Shown here: positions 22,016-33,537 of the stretch, piece by piece
How positions within the stretch are numbered: position 1 is the first letter of the stretch
Layout of the letters: the number at the start of each line of letters is the position of its first letter
Source of the DNA: Pyricularia pennisetigena
Lineage: Eukaryota; Ascomycota; Sordariomycetes; Magnaporthales; Pyriculariaceae
Assembly: GCF_004337985.1 (NCBI RefSeq)
Contig: NC_043741.1
Location: 6,210,417 to 6,274,416 of the forward strand
Length of the DNA stretch: 64,000 nt
Reading direction: 5' to 3'
Notes under the pieces: generated by a model
What the model saw: the letters and a program-made list of their open reading frames with translations, nothing else
Database searches by the model: none
Told to the model about the DNA's origin: nothing
Position numbers and translations under genes: made by a program

Positions 22016-24443
22016 TCAGCACCTCTCGAATACTCTGTATAGACCTTTGAGATCGGCAACCTCCAAGACCCCGGTCTTCATGAGCGTATTGGTGGCCACC
22101 AGTCGAGCCTTGAAGGCTGGGAAAATGATGTGCTCAACAGCCCATCGTACCTCTCGCCTCCTGGTTTCTAACGTTTGATCTACTACTTCCGTTCCAGTGA
22201 TTTGTGATCCTTCATCTGGCGAGGAGCTAGCGTTGGGCTGGCTGCTGCTGCTCGCATCACCTACATAAGCTCCTTTGTTGTGTATGGATGCAGATGGAGG
22301 TAACTGCTCTGGTACATAAAAAGAGGCCAGCTCCCGCAGTATTGACTCAAAACACGCCTTTTCGTCGGTCCAGTCGACGTTGTGTGGTCCCAGACGGAAC
22401 AGAAACTGTGGCAACTTGACAACGGGCGGCGTATAACCCTTGACAAGCAGCGGGATGCTGACCAGCTCACCAGTGGGTGTGACCTCGAGGTTGAAGTACT
22501 CCAGGAGCATCGCGCCAAACTTGATTAGCTGCTTGGTTATCTTCTCCACAACCTCTTCAACGTTGACCATGGTCTCGTCACTGGTATCCTGGCGTTGGCT
22601 AATCTCACGCTCAGCTGCGACACGTATCAGCTCCCGCATATCTAGAGGCGGCGAAAAGCAAATAGCACCCATGTTTCCAAAGTCGGTGAGGCCTAGCTGG
22701 TAAAAGTATTCAAAGCTGGCGCGTCCGTAGTCTACGAGATACAGCTTCACACCGCCTTGTATGGCGGCAAGGCGCCTCCGCTCATCTACTATGCCGACGA
22801 ACGTGTGATTAGCAAAGACGTCGGTCAAACCGTGGTGCATATCTTCGCGCACGGCGGATCTGAGCTCTTTGACGGAAGCCAGTTTGATAGTGACCACGTC
22901 TCGCTCGACCGTCTCGTACTCGATGGCTTCATGTGCGGCAAGGGAGGCAGCAGCCGCCTGAGTGGTGTTGGTTGGGGTGGTAACAGTGGGTGCTGCAGCC
23001 GAGCGGGATGAACCGGCGACTGGGGCAAACATGCTGGTTATCTTGCGAGCGTTGGTATCTGTGCGCACCAGGCTGTTCTCGTATGGACGAGCGGGAGTGT
23101 GAGGCTTCTTGGCCGCCGTCGACACCGTGGCTGCTCTTGCGTCCCTGCGAGGATTGGTTGGCGTGGTTGAGCCTACAGTGCTGACGTCCTGTGCAGGGAG
23201 TAGGGTTTGGGTCCTGAAAGTGCGGCTGGTATCGACGGCGGCGAGTCTAGTGCGAAGGTTTTCGCAGATGGCCTGAATTATTTCATCCTCGTTGAGAAAG
23301 TTGACCTCTCGCTTGGTGGGATGCACATTTACATCGACGCGCTGAGGGTCAATCTCCAGACTCAGATAGAGGAAAGGGTGCCCGTTCTTGGGCAAAAATG
23401 CAGCGTAAGTCTGCTCGACCGACTTCTTGACGTTGGTAGATTCGACGCAGCGATTGTTTATGAAAAGCAGCAGCGTGGTCTTTTTGACGCTGTAATTGGC
23501 ATTGGTGCACCAGCCGCTGGCCTTGAAGCCCCAGCGTGCATCCGACGTACTAAAGTCAATGAGTTCATTGGCAACACTGCTGCCGTATATCTGCCTGATC
23601 CGATCTGAAACGGTAGCGCCGGCTTGGACGGCAATGCTCGTGGTCGACTCGCCATGCTTTTTACAGGAAAAGGCCACACCCTTGCAGTGGACAGCGTAGC
23701 GGCCGACCATGTCAATGATCTTGTTGTATTCGTCCGAGAAGGACCTGAAGGCGCGGCGGCGGCTAGGGACATTGTAAAAGAGGTCCTCGACGGTGATCTG
23801 GGTGCCTTGCCTGCCTGCAACAGGCTTGGGGTCCGCAGGCTGGCCGGGCTTGGTGGGAGCAAGCTTGCCACCCTCATAACAAGCCCGCCACGCACAGCTG
23901 GAATCCTTAGTCTTGGTGGTTACGGTAAGATGAGCGATGTAGCTGATGCTCGCCAGGGCCTCACCCCTGAAACCGTAGGTTGCAATGGAGGAGAGATCCT
24001 CAAAGGTCTGGAGCTTAGAAGTGGTGAAGCGCTCACACAGGATTGGCAGGTCCTCCTTCTCAATACCGCATCCGTTGTCGGTGATCTGCAGCATTTTGAG
24101 ACCGCCATCCCTGCAAAGGACTTCCAGCGAAGTAGAACCAGCGTCAACAGCGTTTTCTATCAGCTCTTTGAGGGCGTGGACCGGGGCGACGATGATCTCC
24201 CCGGCGGCGATCTTGTTGACCACATCCTGGCTAAGAGCCTGTATGTGATTGAAGTGGGTAAAGCACTGGTCAGCATCTTCCTTCAACTAAGCGCTGCCAG
24301 GCGAGACAGATTGATAAGAGATGGAGAGTTGGATGGATGGATACCTTGATTCGCCTGGATGTACTTTCTTGCGGGCTTAAATCGTCGGCCTTTCTTTTGG
24401 TTCCTCTGGATGCATCATCCAATTCCATCGCACAATCCGCCAT
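22016..24443 (-). CDS. MLH1: DNA mismatch repair protein MLH1
   Basis: Exon 1 (24443-24345, 33 codons) and exon 2 (24238-22016) give 773 residues, normal for MLH1. MLH1 partners PMS1 (MutL-alpha) or MLH3 in mismatch repair and meiotic crossing-over. The GHKL ATPase motifs are intact: ELIENAVDAGST (motif I, near 58-69), DNGCGI, and YGFRGEALASIS, then the MutL signature NVPSRRRAF. The variable linker is Thr/Ala/Pro-rich. The protein ends in RVFERC, the conserved C terminus needed with PMS1 for endonuclease function. The 106-nt intron has donor GTATCC and acceptor CAG; splicing gives SRRIKALSQDVVNKIAAGEI, the expected family start. Exon 1 contains TKRKADDL, a possible nuclear-localisation signal. 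A (CA)13 repeat on the coding strand lies 30 bp upstream of the ATG. Confidence 0.97.
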
Positions 24444-27400
24444 GGACTGTCGCTCACTTGTACCATCAGGCTTGTGTGTGTGTGTGTGTGTGTGTGTGCA
24501 AATGCAGGCTAATGGTCACTCGAAGGACACCAAAGTTCAGTCAAAGGCGTGGTCGCGCTTCGCATTTGTCAAGGCAGTAAGTAACCAGCATCACACATTC
24601 TGGGAGGTGGGGGGTGGGCTGGCAATGACACCAAGTCCTCGCGAAATCACGTGGCAACTCCTGCCTTGTTTTCCCGTAGTGACGGTCAATCCTTGCTTCC
24701 TTCTTTTCCTCTGCTTCTTCGTCTTTCTTTCAATGGCTTTCATCAAGCTCGTCTTTGACTTTCGTGTCCAACTCAAGCAATCGAAAAATCTTGTCGCGAT
24801 TGCCAAGTGCCAGGGTATCATGCAAACTCTCCCAACTCCTAGACTGGGATAGTACTCAATTACTATTTGGATGTACACAGCAGTAGATCGCACACAGATC
24901 CGGACAGTAGAAGAAACAACTCGAAAATTTTAATACGAATAACTCGAACCTACTGCTGCCGATCATCAAAAGCGTCCGGTCACTTTTCAATCTCCTTTTG
25001 GCTGTGCAAAAGCCGACGAATGAAAATTGTGACTTCTTCGGATGATTCCCCTGCACAAGAAAATTATAGCTTAGTAGTACCGTACATATCTGGGGCTCTC
25101 GATTCTGTGCTGTAAACTCGGGCCGCAGTCAACTGGACCTGCATACCTAGTAATCATATTATGATGTTACATTCACTCACCCCAATATTGGCCCATGTTT
25201 CTTGGGCAAGGTCATCTGACAGCAGCCGGTCCGAGTAGGGTAGTACCGGAAACACACCAAGGCGGCGCCCATTTCCTCATCTGCATACACATCGATCAAC
25301 TTTGATCGGTCGGACAAGTCCCCTCCGATTCCGACATGTAAAACAACTGAGACTTGTCAAGTTTCCAAACACAGCTTTCGTTTCCTGCAAGAATTTGCAG
25401 GGCAATAGACTTCAGTCAGTTAGGTCTATTTATCAGGTACGGCATTCTGCACAACTGCAGTCCCCAGGTGCTGTTGTGCTGATTCGGGGATGATCACCCT
25501 CGATGAGGCCCGAAGTGGTTTTTGCCCTGGCTGATTGGCAGTTGCAGGAAATGAGAGAACCGCCCGGCGTAAGAAAACGGTATAGTTCAAGTTGCCGTGC
25601 TGGGGTTTTTGCGGGCGGACAAAGTGACATCGTAGCATCATCAAATCCATCCATCCTACCCTTCCCGCAGGCTTTTTGGGAGAAATTTCAAGAGGTTTGC
25701 CGTGTGATCCTGTCATGAAATGCTTGCCGCTTTTGGTCCAAACTTGTTTACAAACCCATGCCTACGCTATTTGCTGTCTTTGCGGCTACCAAGCCCAGTT
25801 AAGTGAAGAGNNAACTAATACAGTACAGTACAAGCACACAAGGGGGAAAACCAAAAAGAGGGGAAGCGTCCCCTTGCAAAACCCACCGTAACCACCCGAA
25901 CAGCTCTCAATCGCTGGTTGCTGCGGCTCTTAGACCCTCCCCCCTGCACACGATTTGAGAAAAATTCTCCGATGCCAGGGAGCGCGCCAGGTTCATTTGC
26001 TGAGCGTATCGCGGAGAAAAAACAAAAAGGACAAAAACGGACGAGGCACAAACACTAAATGGCAAATGGGCAATCAATGTTTACTCGTACCCGCCTTTTG
26101 TTTCAACGCAGGTTGGGGGTTTTTTTTGTTTATACTCCGACACTGTCATCTATGGTCGCGAGATAATATTATACACATTTTAGCAAATAATTTGAGAGGG
26201 GGAAAATAAAAGAGGAATTTTCGATATTGCTATTTATACATTTATTTGTTTAATCCTGTTTTTTGGTGTCTTTGAGAACGGAGCCCGTGGGGGAATGATA
26301 CTCTTCTGTAGCCTTGCGGTTATTGCTTCACATGCAAGAGAAAAAAAAAACGTCCGGGTGGTTGAGGAAGGGACGGGATGTTCTTTTAAATTAGCACACT
26401 CGTTTTCACAGCGGCTCGCTGTCCGAGGTGCGTGTGTGTGTGTGTGGCTGGCTCTCCCTCTCTCTGTTTTGGGCAGAACGTCCGACCGCTACGCGAAACC
26501 CAGTTGGAATTTTTATTATTAAAAGACAGTTATCGAGAGAAGTTATAGCCAAACAAAAAAGGGCATGGATAGGGTAGCAGCAAACAGGTAACACACGACA
26601 GGGCCAGTCCCAGTTTGGGTTGGTCCAACGGTGACCCGGCGCGCGGCGTTCGCGGTGTGTGTGTGTGTTTGTCGATAAATCCAGACCCTATAACAGCCAG
26701 CAATTATATATCCGCAATGTTGCGGCCAGGCGTATAGCGAGGCCGTACCCGCTGTGGCGGGCCAGTTAACCACTAACGGCCTACTTAGTACAAGGGCTTT
26801 CTTCCTCTTGCCGCGAGGAGAGGCCATGTTACACTGGAAAGGGTGGGAAAACAATAAAATAAAAGGGAGTGAAAGTGGGCGGAGGGAGCCAGGGCCTTCC
26901 CAAATATTGGGCAATAGCAAACATTCAATAATAAAATAGCAAAGAGTCTCTTTTCCCCTTCACCTTGTTTCTGCTTTTTTTTTCTTTTTTTTTTTTTCTT
27001 TTCTTTTGTTTTCGTCGAACATTTTCCTGCCAGAGATGAGAATGGGGTGAATTGATAAAAAAGAGAAAAAAAAAACCCATCTTGTGTTCCCTTCCTAATG
27101 TTGGAACTCTGCTCTTCTTTTTCTTTTTTCTCTTTTTTTTTTTCTTTTTTTTTTTTTCTTTCTTCCCAACATGCCTCGCTTTTGCTGTCTAGCAAGACAT
27201 AAGTCGGTCTACCCGCGCATAGCACGGATCGGACTCAAAGCTTAACCCTTTAGTTGTGGTATAATTCACTTCCCCCGCGCGATTATGTAAGTGTACAGTC
27301 CAGCGCCTGTGCCCAACATCTTCATGGATTTCTTGTCGTTCCCCCTTTCCCGCCTCGCGTCTTGCTCTTTCTCTTCCTTGACTGCTTGCTAGTTTTGGCT

Positions 27401-28306
27401 GCTATATCATTGTCGCCATATCTTGCTTTTTCATTTTTTGTTTCTCTATTTCTTACATTGTCCACCGCTGCACAAACTAGTCACACTCATTTCGCGTTGC
27501 TTCCCGTCTGCTAAGACTGATGCTCACACTTTATGATTTAATATAGATGTCGGCAGCATTATTCCGGTTCCGGCACCAGCTTCGGCACCGGCCCTGTATC
27601 GGTTTACTTTATTTACAAGACCAAACTGAATGCTAGACCCGCAGGTCAGCTTGTCATATCCTGCTTTCAAGTCTAGAAACCAAAACCGCATAGTCTACTG
27701 CAGAGCCCTCTTTCGCCCCAGGGTCTTCCAACCTCGTCAGGGTTCAACAATGGCCAAAAAGAAGGAGAAAAGAAAGGAAAACAGACATATCGACGACGAT
27801 TCGGTTTGAACAGATCGCTATTAGACAAGGTTTACAAGGAACAAGAGATTAAAAACTATACGAAAAGAGCTAGGAACCAGTTGGGACACCCTGAGAGGCA
27901 GAGTCCAGAGACGGTTGAAGACAAAATGAGGATGACTCCAGGTATAATAATCCTGGATGGGGTATATCTCCTGCTTTCAAAGTCATGAGAAGGAAAGTGG
28001 CATCCGAGCTGCCAGTGTTGTGAGAGAGAGAGAGCCGTCTTGTGTCTCTCTGCGACGGGAAAAGAAAATGGCGTTCGTTGTACAAGGGGTATCCTGAGTC
28101 GAATTGCCGTTGAAAGAAAAGAAGTTAGAAGGAAAAAGCCACGCTTGTGTGGTGGCTTTCGATTGTCGAAGTGGAAAGACGTCGTCGACCGAAGCCAGGC
28201 GAGCCTGGTGTGCCTCAAGAGGTCACTGATCCCTGCCGCGCGCAGTGACACGCGGTCAAGCTCGCCGCTCCTGCATTCCAAACATTAAATTTTTTTTCGG
28301 TTGAGA
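24444..28306. other. Intergenic region, MLH1 promoter / Zn2Cys6-regulator 3' side
   Basis: 3.9 kb lies between two leftward genes. The MLH1 promoter and leader must lie at the left end, and the regulator's 3' UTR at the right end (about 27.5-28.3 kb). A 2-nt N gap is at 25811-25812. The region has GT microsatellites (26430-26445, 26656-26669), many A/T runs (for example 26979-27000 and 27128-27160) and no protein-like open frame. I could not recognise any structural RNA in it. Confidence 0.5.
24473..24498. repeat. Dinucleotide microsatellite (TG)13, (CA)13 on the MLH1 coding strand
   Basis: Thirteen perfect TG units lie 30 bp upstream of the MLH1 start codon, so they fall in its leader or core promoter. 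Such repeats are the classic substrates of mismatch repair. Confidence 0.9.
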
Positions 28307-30506
28307 CTATCGCGGCTTGGGCTGGTCAAAAGACTCTGGGTTGTCTATCAAACCACCCACCTTGAGCCTGTCGTCCCGTGGCCAAGACGATGACTCTGGT
28401 GGAGCTGTCGTACTGGTTGGTTGCTGACTTCTTATGGGTGGAAGCTGGAATGTTGGTTGCTGTGGAAGGGCAGGTCGCGTCGCAGGAGGAAGCTCGCTTC
28501 TCGGTATCTGATACGATCCCACCGCCGCCGGATATTCCGTGCGGCTGGGCGATGCGGCATACGAAGACGAAGACATGCCTGGGCTGTGAGTCGACATCAT
28601 TTGTGAACCAGAACCTTGAGATCTCACACCATACACACTGGTATCACTACCCAAACGTGGCCTCGCAGAGCCAAAGGTCGCCGAGACTGGAGTGGGCTGG
28701 GGTGGTTGGGGCTGGTATTGAGGGAGTGGGCTTTGGTATTGGAAGGGACTATCACGAGGGTCCCTCGGGTGCGGTGATGGCGTCAGATGGCCATGGGCTC
28801 GTGCTCCACTGTTCAGTTGGACGACGACAAAGAATATCGATTCCAGCTTGGCGAGCCCGAACCGAGCCGTGCAGGTCCTGAGCTGCCCGTCGTGCGAGTT
28901 GAAGGTCAACAACAACTGTTTGTCGAGCGAGAATCTAGCGATCTCCTCCGGGCTGAAGCCTAATCCATGGAATATCCTCTCTTCCTCCTGCCTCGCAAAC
29001 ATTGGAGGTAAGTAGCTCGGTTCCTTCCTTCGTTGTTCATCCTGAAGCTGCGTTTGCAGATTTATTACCCGCTCTCTATCCGTCGAAGCCACAACATCAG
29101 ATAGCTTTAAGCCCTTGATGGAGTGGCGACCAATAGCGTCGAGAAACCCGCTTGACGTCTTGGCAACCTCAAAGTCGGTAGTCATGAAGGCTACCGCCTC
29201 CTGTTGTCGCGGAGCGATCGACAAGGGCGCCGGGAATATATTGGCGTCTGCTGCGGATGCACGTTCCAGGTATCTCGGTGGAGCTGGTCCTTCTGAGGGC
29301 AACGACTTCAGCACTCGATATGACTGTGACCTTCTCATCGAGTCTTCGTATCCGCCAACGTGGCTCGGGGGAGGCGCTTGCGAATAGAGCGAGAGTGGTC
29401 TCCTCATGCTACCTTCAAGTGAAGGACCGTGTCTTCCAGACACGTCATACCTCACTTCCCTATCGTCTCGTAACCGGGGTCGGCCCCGTTTTTTATGCTG
29501 GACATCGACACATGAGTCTTCCTTGCCATTGCTGATACACCTTGAGCATGGTCTTTGAGCTGCACAACAACAGAAAACACAGCAAGTTAGCAATCTGAGC
29601 TCTTTTGGATGGGAGGCATCAATAATTCTAGCGAGTGACGCAAGTGCAGCTAGCCACCAAGATATTTCGAAAGTTTGAAGAAAAAAATGTTAAGAGACGA
29701 AAAAGAGGGGTTAACATACAATCACACCTGCATCATTTGTTAGCAAACATGTCCATCTACATGCACTCGACTGGGATGGACTAGGCTTACCTAAGATGCG
29801 CTTTCTTGCAAGGAACACACGCTGAAGCCACGTGGCCCTTCGTTTTTCTTTGTGTTTTCGGGGAGCTATAGGGATGGACCTCTTGGGGTGAAGGCCTCGG
29901 CGAGTTTGAATAAGATGGCTGTGGAGGTCCCGAGAGGGTCGGAGGAGGGCCAAGGCTGGAAAGATGCCCGTGACCAAGTCCGAGAGACGAGTGGTGCATA
30001 TAGGGGTGAGGTGGTAATATGCTGCCGGGAGCAGGTGCTTGATACTGTGTCGGGCGGTGCTGGCTCTGCGAAGGTCGTTCAATGCCATAGTGCGTCCTGT
30101 CAAAAGACTCGTGCTGGTAAGGGCCCATGTAGGCTTGGGCTTGCGTTGTCACCGGTACAGGTTGCGGGGCTTGTGTTTGGGCTTGGAGGTGGTACGGTTG
30201 CGTCTGATAGCTGGGCGCATGCGATGCAAAGTCCCCGTGAGCTGATGCGGTCCCTTGGCGGACATCCTGACTGGCAGGCGTGTGGTAGACTCCCTGGCTT
30301 CTGTCTCCGACCCCTTGACTGGATATCGGCGGCAACGAAGGGGACCCAGACATGGGCGGAGACGGATACGTCCTCGGTCGAGAGGTACTTTCGCACTCAG
30401 GTTTTGGCCAGTTCAGGTCAATGGAGAAATTTGGTAAGTCGGGAGCACCTCGGCGGAGACCGAGCGGGAGGTACGGCGTCTCGGACTGGCGGCTTAGGGC
30501 TTGCAT
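28307..30506 (-). CDS. Zn2Cys6 transcription factor with PAS-like region
   Basis: Exons 30506-29791, 29727-29720 (8 nt) and 29559-28307 give 658 residues. The spliced zinc cluster CVPCKKAHLRCDSQRPCSRC continues to a sixth Cys eight residues on, the correct C-X2-C-X6-C-X5-C-X2-C-X8-C spacing, followed by a basic linker (HKKRGRPRLRDD). This spacing only appears if the 8-nt exon is used; both flanking introns (63 and 160 nt) have good donors (GTAAGC, GTATGT) and GCTAAC branch sites. The ~220 residues before the cluster are Pro/Gln/Ser-rich. After it, a segment starting AVAFMTTDFEVAKTSSGFLD and ending at IFFVVVQLN looks PAS-like, as in a group of fungal C6 regulators; the tail is Pro/Gln/Ser-rich. 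The ATG at 30506 is provisional: the frame stays open to about 30555, where an AG acceptor-like TAG occurs, so a further 5' exon is possible. Target genes are unknown. Confidence 0.87.
29720..29727 (-). other. 8-nt internal microexon in the zinc cluster
   Basis: The coding-strand exon GTGTGATT is flanked by acceptor GATGCAG and donor GTATGT. It completes AGG, encodes Cys (third ligand) and Asp, and supplies the first base of Ser. Without it the zinc cluster loses a ligand and the frame breaks. Confidence 0.85.
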
Positions 30507-33465
30507 GGAGGTGGCTCGACTTGCTCGAGTTGTCGTCAGAGGGTCGGTGTCTTGAACCTACCCAGGCCAGATAGCGCACGCTGATCGAACGTGGTGATGA
30601 TGGCGCCCGAACCAGCCGCGAACGTAACAAACTAACTTAGGTTCGCCCTCGTTACTGCAACCACATCCCTTGATGCCACTGCGATTATACACGAAGCTTC
30701 GGTGAAGGAGCCTTTGCGGTTCAGAAGGTCTTGGGTTGACCCTAGCGCAGGTTTGGTGCTTGTCCTAGTGGTTTTCGGTAAAGACTGACTGATGTAAGGT
30801 ATGGCAAGGACTGTGGTCGGCACAAATGGTGCGAGATTGTGGACTTGGTCCACTCTAGGAGCTTCGGGGCTATCTCAAGTCTTCCTTGCGTGTTGCAGGA
30901 ATCTAGTGCCCAGAATTACGGCTGCTCCTGGAACCCAGAAAAACGAAGGACGACCTTGGAAAGGATAAAAGGGCTTGGTTACTCGAACATGCAGGTCAGA
31001 GGCAGGTCGATGCACCGGGCACAAATCAGTACCAAACTCGTTGTTTTCTGAATCAAGTCTCGTGCGAGTGTGCCGGGAGTGTCTTCTTCTTCCAGATCGG
31101 CGGGTGTGTGAGTTCTGGCAAGGGCGCCGTATGCAAGTACCACAACGATGAACGGGTACCTGGGGGCGTAGTCAAAGCTACACGATCGAACAGTGACAGT
31201 CGGACGAGATGCTGCCTGCGCAGGAAGACCAGCCAGGTCAGGTCAGCGATTCTATGGCGCAGGTGGTGCTACGGCGTGCAGTGGTGACCGTTTTATCAGC
31301 TATGCTGCGCAACGTAGTCGGCGGGGTGCAGGAGAGCGGAGAGACTCGTGTGTCTGTGCGAGGGCGGAGGGCACAAACCGGTAGGCGGGATAACGGAGCA
31401 CGGGCGGAAGTGGTCCGGTCAAGGAACACCTTCAATATACCAACAAGACACGAGATTCCTAGTGGCGGGATGGCGGCCCAACAAAGCGTCCCAGTCCGGG
31501 CTGAGGAAGTGGTATCGTTCGTGTTATCGGGTACCTGTCGTCACTGGTGATGGTTGTTGTGGTGGTGATGATGGATGGATGGTAAAGCTCCGGGCATACA
31601 CAGAACAACCTGGGTGGATGGATGGATGGATGGCTATTTTGATTTGTCCAAGCTTGAGTTGAGGTACCTAAGTAGGTAGGCAAGCGGATGGGTGGGTGTT
31701 AGGGTAGCTTGTTGTCACGTCGGTCCGCGTGTGTGGGCCTCGAGGTGCTCGGTACAGAACAGATGAGAAAAAAAAAAAAAAAAAGTTAAAAAAAAAAAAA
31801 AGGTACGACAAGGCGTACGTTCTCTCCCTCCCTCTAGCTGTAGACCACACTCTACAGAAAACTTGTTCGTGGTCGTCGACGGTTGTATAGCTCGGGTGCA
31901 GAAGTTAGCAAAAGGGTCAACAACTTCAGTCTGGTTTTCTTCCTCTTGCAAAAGCTCCGAGGAGGAGGTTTTGTGCAACTTATTAGTTGCCGTGCAGAGC
32001 GATTGAGATGGCAGCAAGGGTAGCCTGCGCCTGGACAGCGGTGCTGAAGCTTGGAAATGGAGGGGTGTGAGCCGCGACAGGCTTGGGATGTGGTGGAGCT
32101 CCAGCTGGGGGTTCCTGGTCGCCGTTCATGGGGTGGCGCTGTTCAGCCAGGGTGTCAAAAGGATGGGTTGCTCGCCCAGCAAGTGTCCACTGCGCATGCC
32201 CTTGTTGACATGAACCCTAGGCACCACCCGCTAAAGGTGTCAGGGGTTTCGGTAGGGGCAGCTAGGTAAGTTGCGGAGCCATTTGCGAACTCATCCGCTC
32301 TCATCAGTCCGTGTGTCAATCAGACGTGGCAGCAAACACCGAGATGAAAAAGAACCGCCAAAAATCTCGTGGAACTAACTAGGTCAACAAGGTTGAAGAA
32401 GAAAGACGGAAGAAGTAAGAAAAAATCCCAGGGAACAAAATAACAACAACAACGATAAACTAATCTCTCCTAGTAGGGATGGGATAATCGTTGAAGGAGC
32501 GGATCCAATCATGATAGTCAGGATTCCGGGCAACAAAAAGATTTCCGTTAATTGGAAGGACCTTTTAGCGGGCCGGTTAGTCTCAGGACTGGAGCGTTAT
32601 GGGCCATGAGAATTCTCCGGCTCGTTTCAATTTAGCAGACAAAAAGCTTGGAGATTCGTGATTCTTGTTGATATTTATGAACATTTGTGAAATGATACAT
32701 GAATTAGAATTGAAAAAGAAAAAAGAAAAAAAAGCCAAAAAAGACAAAAAATAGAAAGAACGCGTCCTCCCCCCTCCAAGTGCGCCCATGCGAGACAAGC
32801 ATGGCCGCCACACCTTTTGCAGGGCTCTCCATTGAACATTTGTAGATCAGAAGTAATGCCACTGACTGAGGGCCAAGACATCAGTGCCGGTTCTGGTTTC
32901 CAGAGTCCGGATTGGGTTGACAACAACTTCATTCGGGACTAGTCCAACGAAGCTGACTTGGTACAAGGCTCGAGTTGGAGTCAATAAAAAGGCCACCGAC
33001 AGTACAGTAGTCAGTTACGGTGGTGTCAGTGGGGCCTTTGCGCCAGACGGTTGGGAACGAGGTTAAAATGGTCAGTGTTGAAAAGGATGAATATTCGCGA
33101 TTGGTGGCCTGATCATGCTAACTTGGTTGGGTATTCCATGATTCCTTCCCATCATGCGCATGGCTATACTGTATTCAGTCAGTTCGATGGCCCGTACCAT
33201 GCGCGCCAACGACCAAGACCGTGGGTTGGGTCGGGAGTTAGTTAAGACGAGGCACATCTAAAAAGATCAGACGGACTGGGGGTGGATGATCTTTGATGGG
33301 GAACATGATAATAATAACAATATCAAGTAATGTCCCACGAGGGTGGCATGTAACTTCGTGACAGGTCCCAGAAGTCAGTGCTTCATTTTTTGATTTTTAT
33401 TATTATCCCTTTCCCCCTTCTTTTCGGTTGAGTGCATGCATTGACGATGGATTCTTGAAGAGGGG

Positions 33466-33537
33466 NNNNNNNNNNNNNNNNNNNNNNNNNNNNNNNNNNN
33501 NNNNNNNNNNNNNNNNNNNNNNNNNNNNNNNNNNNNN
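33466..33537. other. Assembly gap (72 N)
   Basis: 72 undetermined bases. Any open frame crossing it is an artefact. Confidence 1.

Noticed and set aside
22757..24349. Several plus-strand frames up to 241 codons across MLH1
   Set aside because: All are antisense to the MLH1 coding exon.
26785..27225. 146-codon Lys/Glu-rich minus-strand frame
   Set aside because: The composition comes from T/C homopolymer tracts read on the other strand; it is low-complexity with no family resemblance.
27856..28281. 141-codon minus-strand frame just after the regulator's stop
   Set aside because: No recognisable protein and no splice link; more simply explained as 3' UTR.
28378..28881. 167-codon plus-strand frame
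   Set aside because: It is the antisense shadow of the Zn2Cys6 regulator's last exon.
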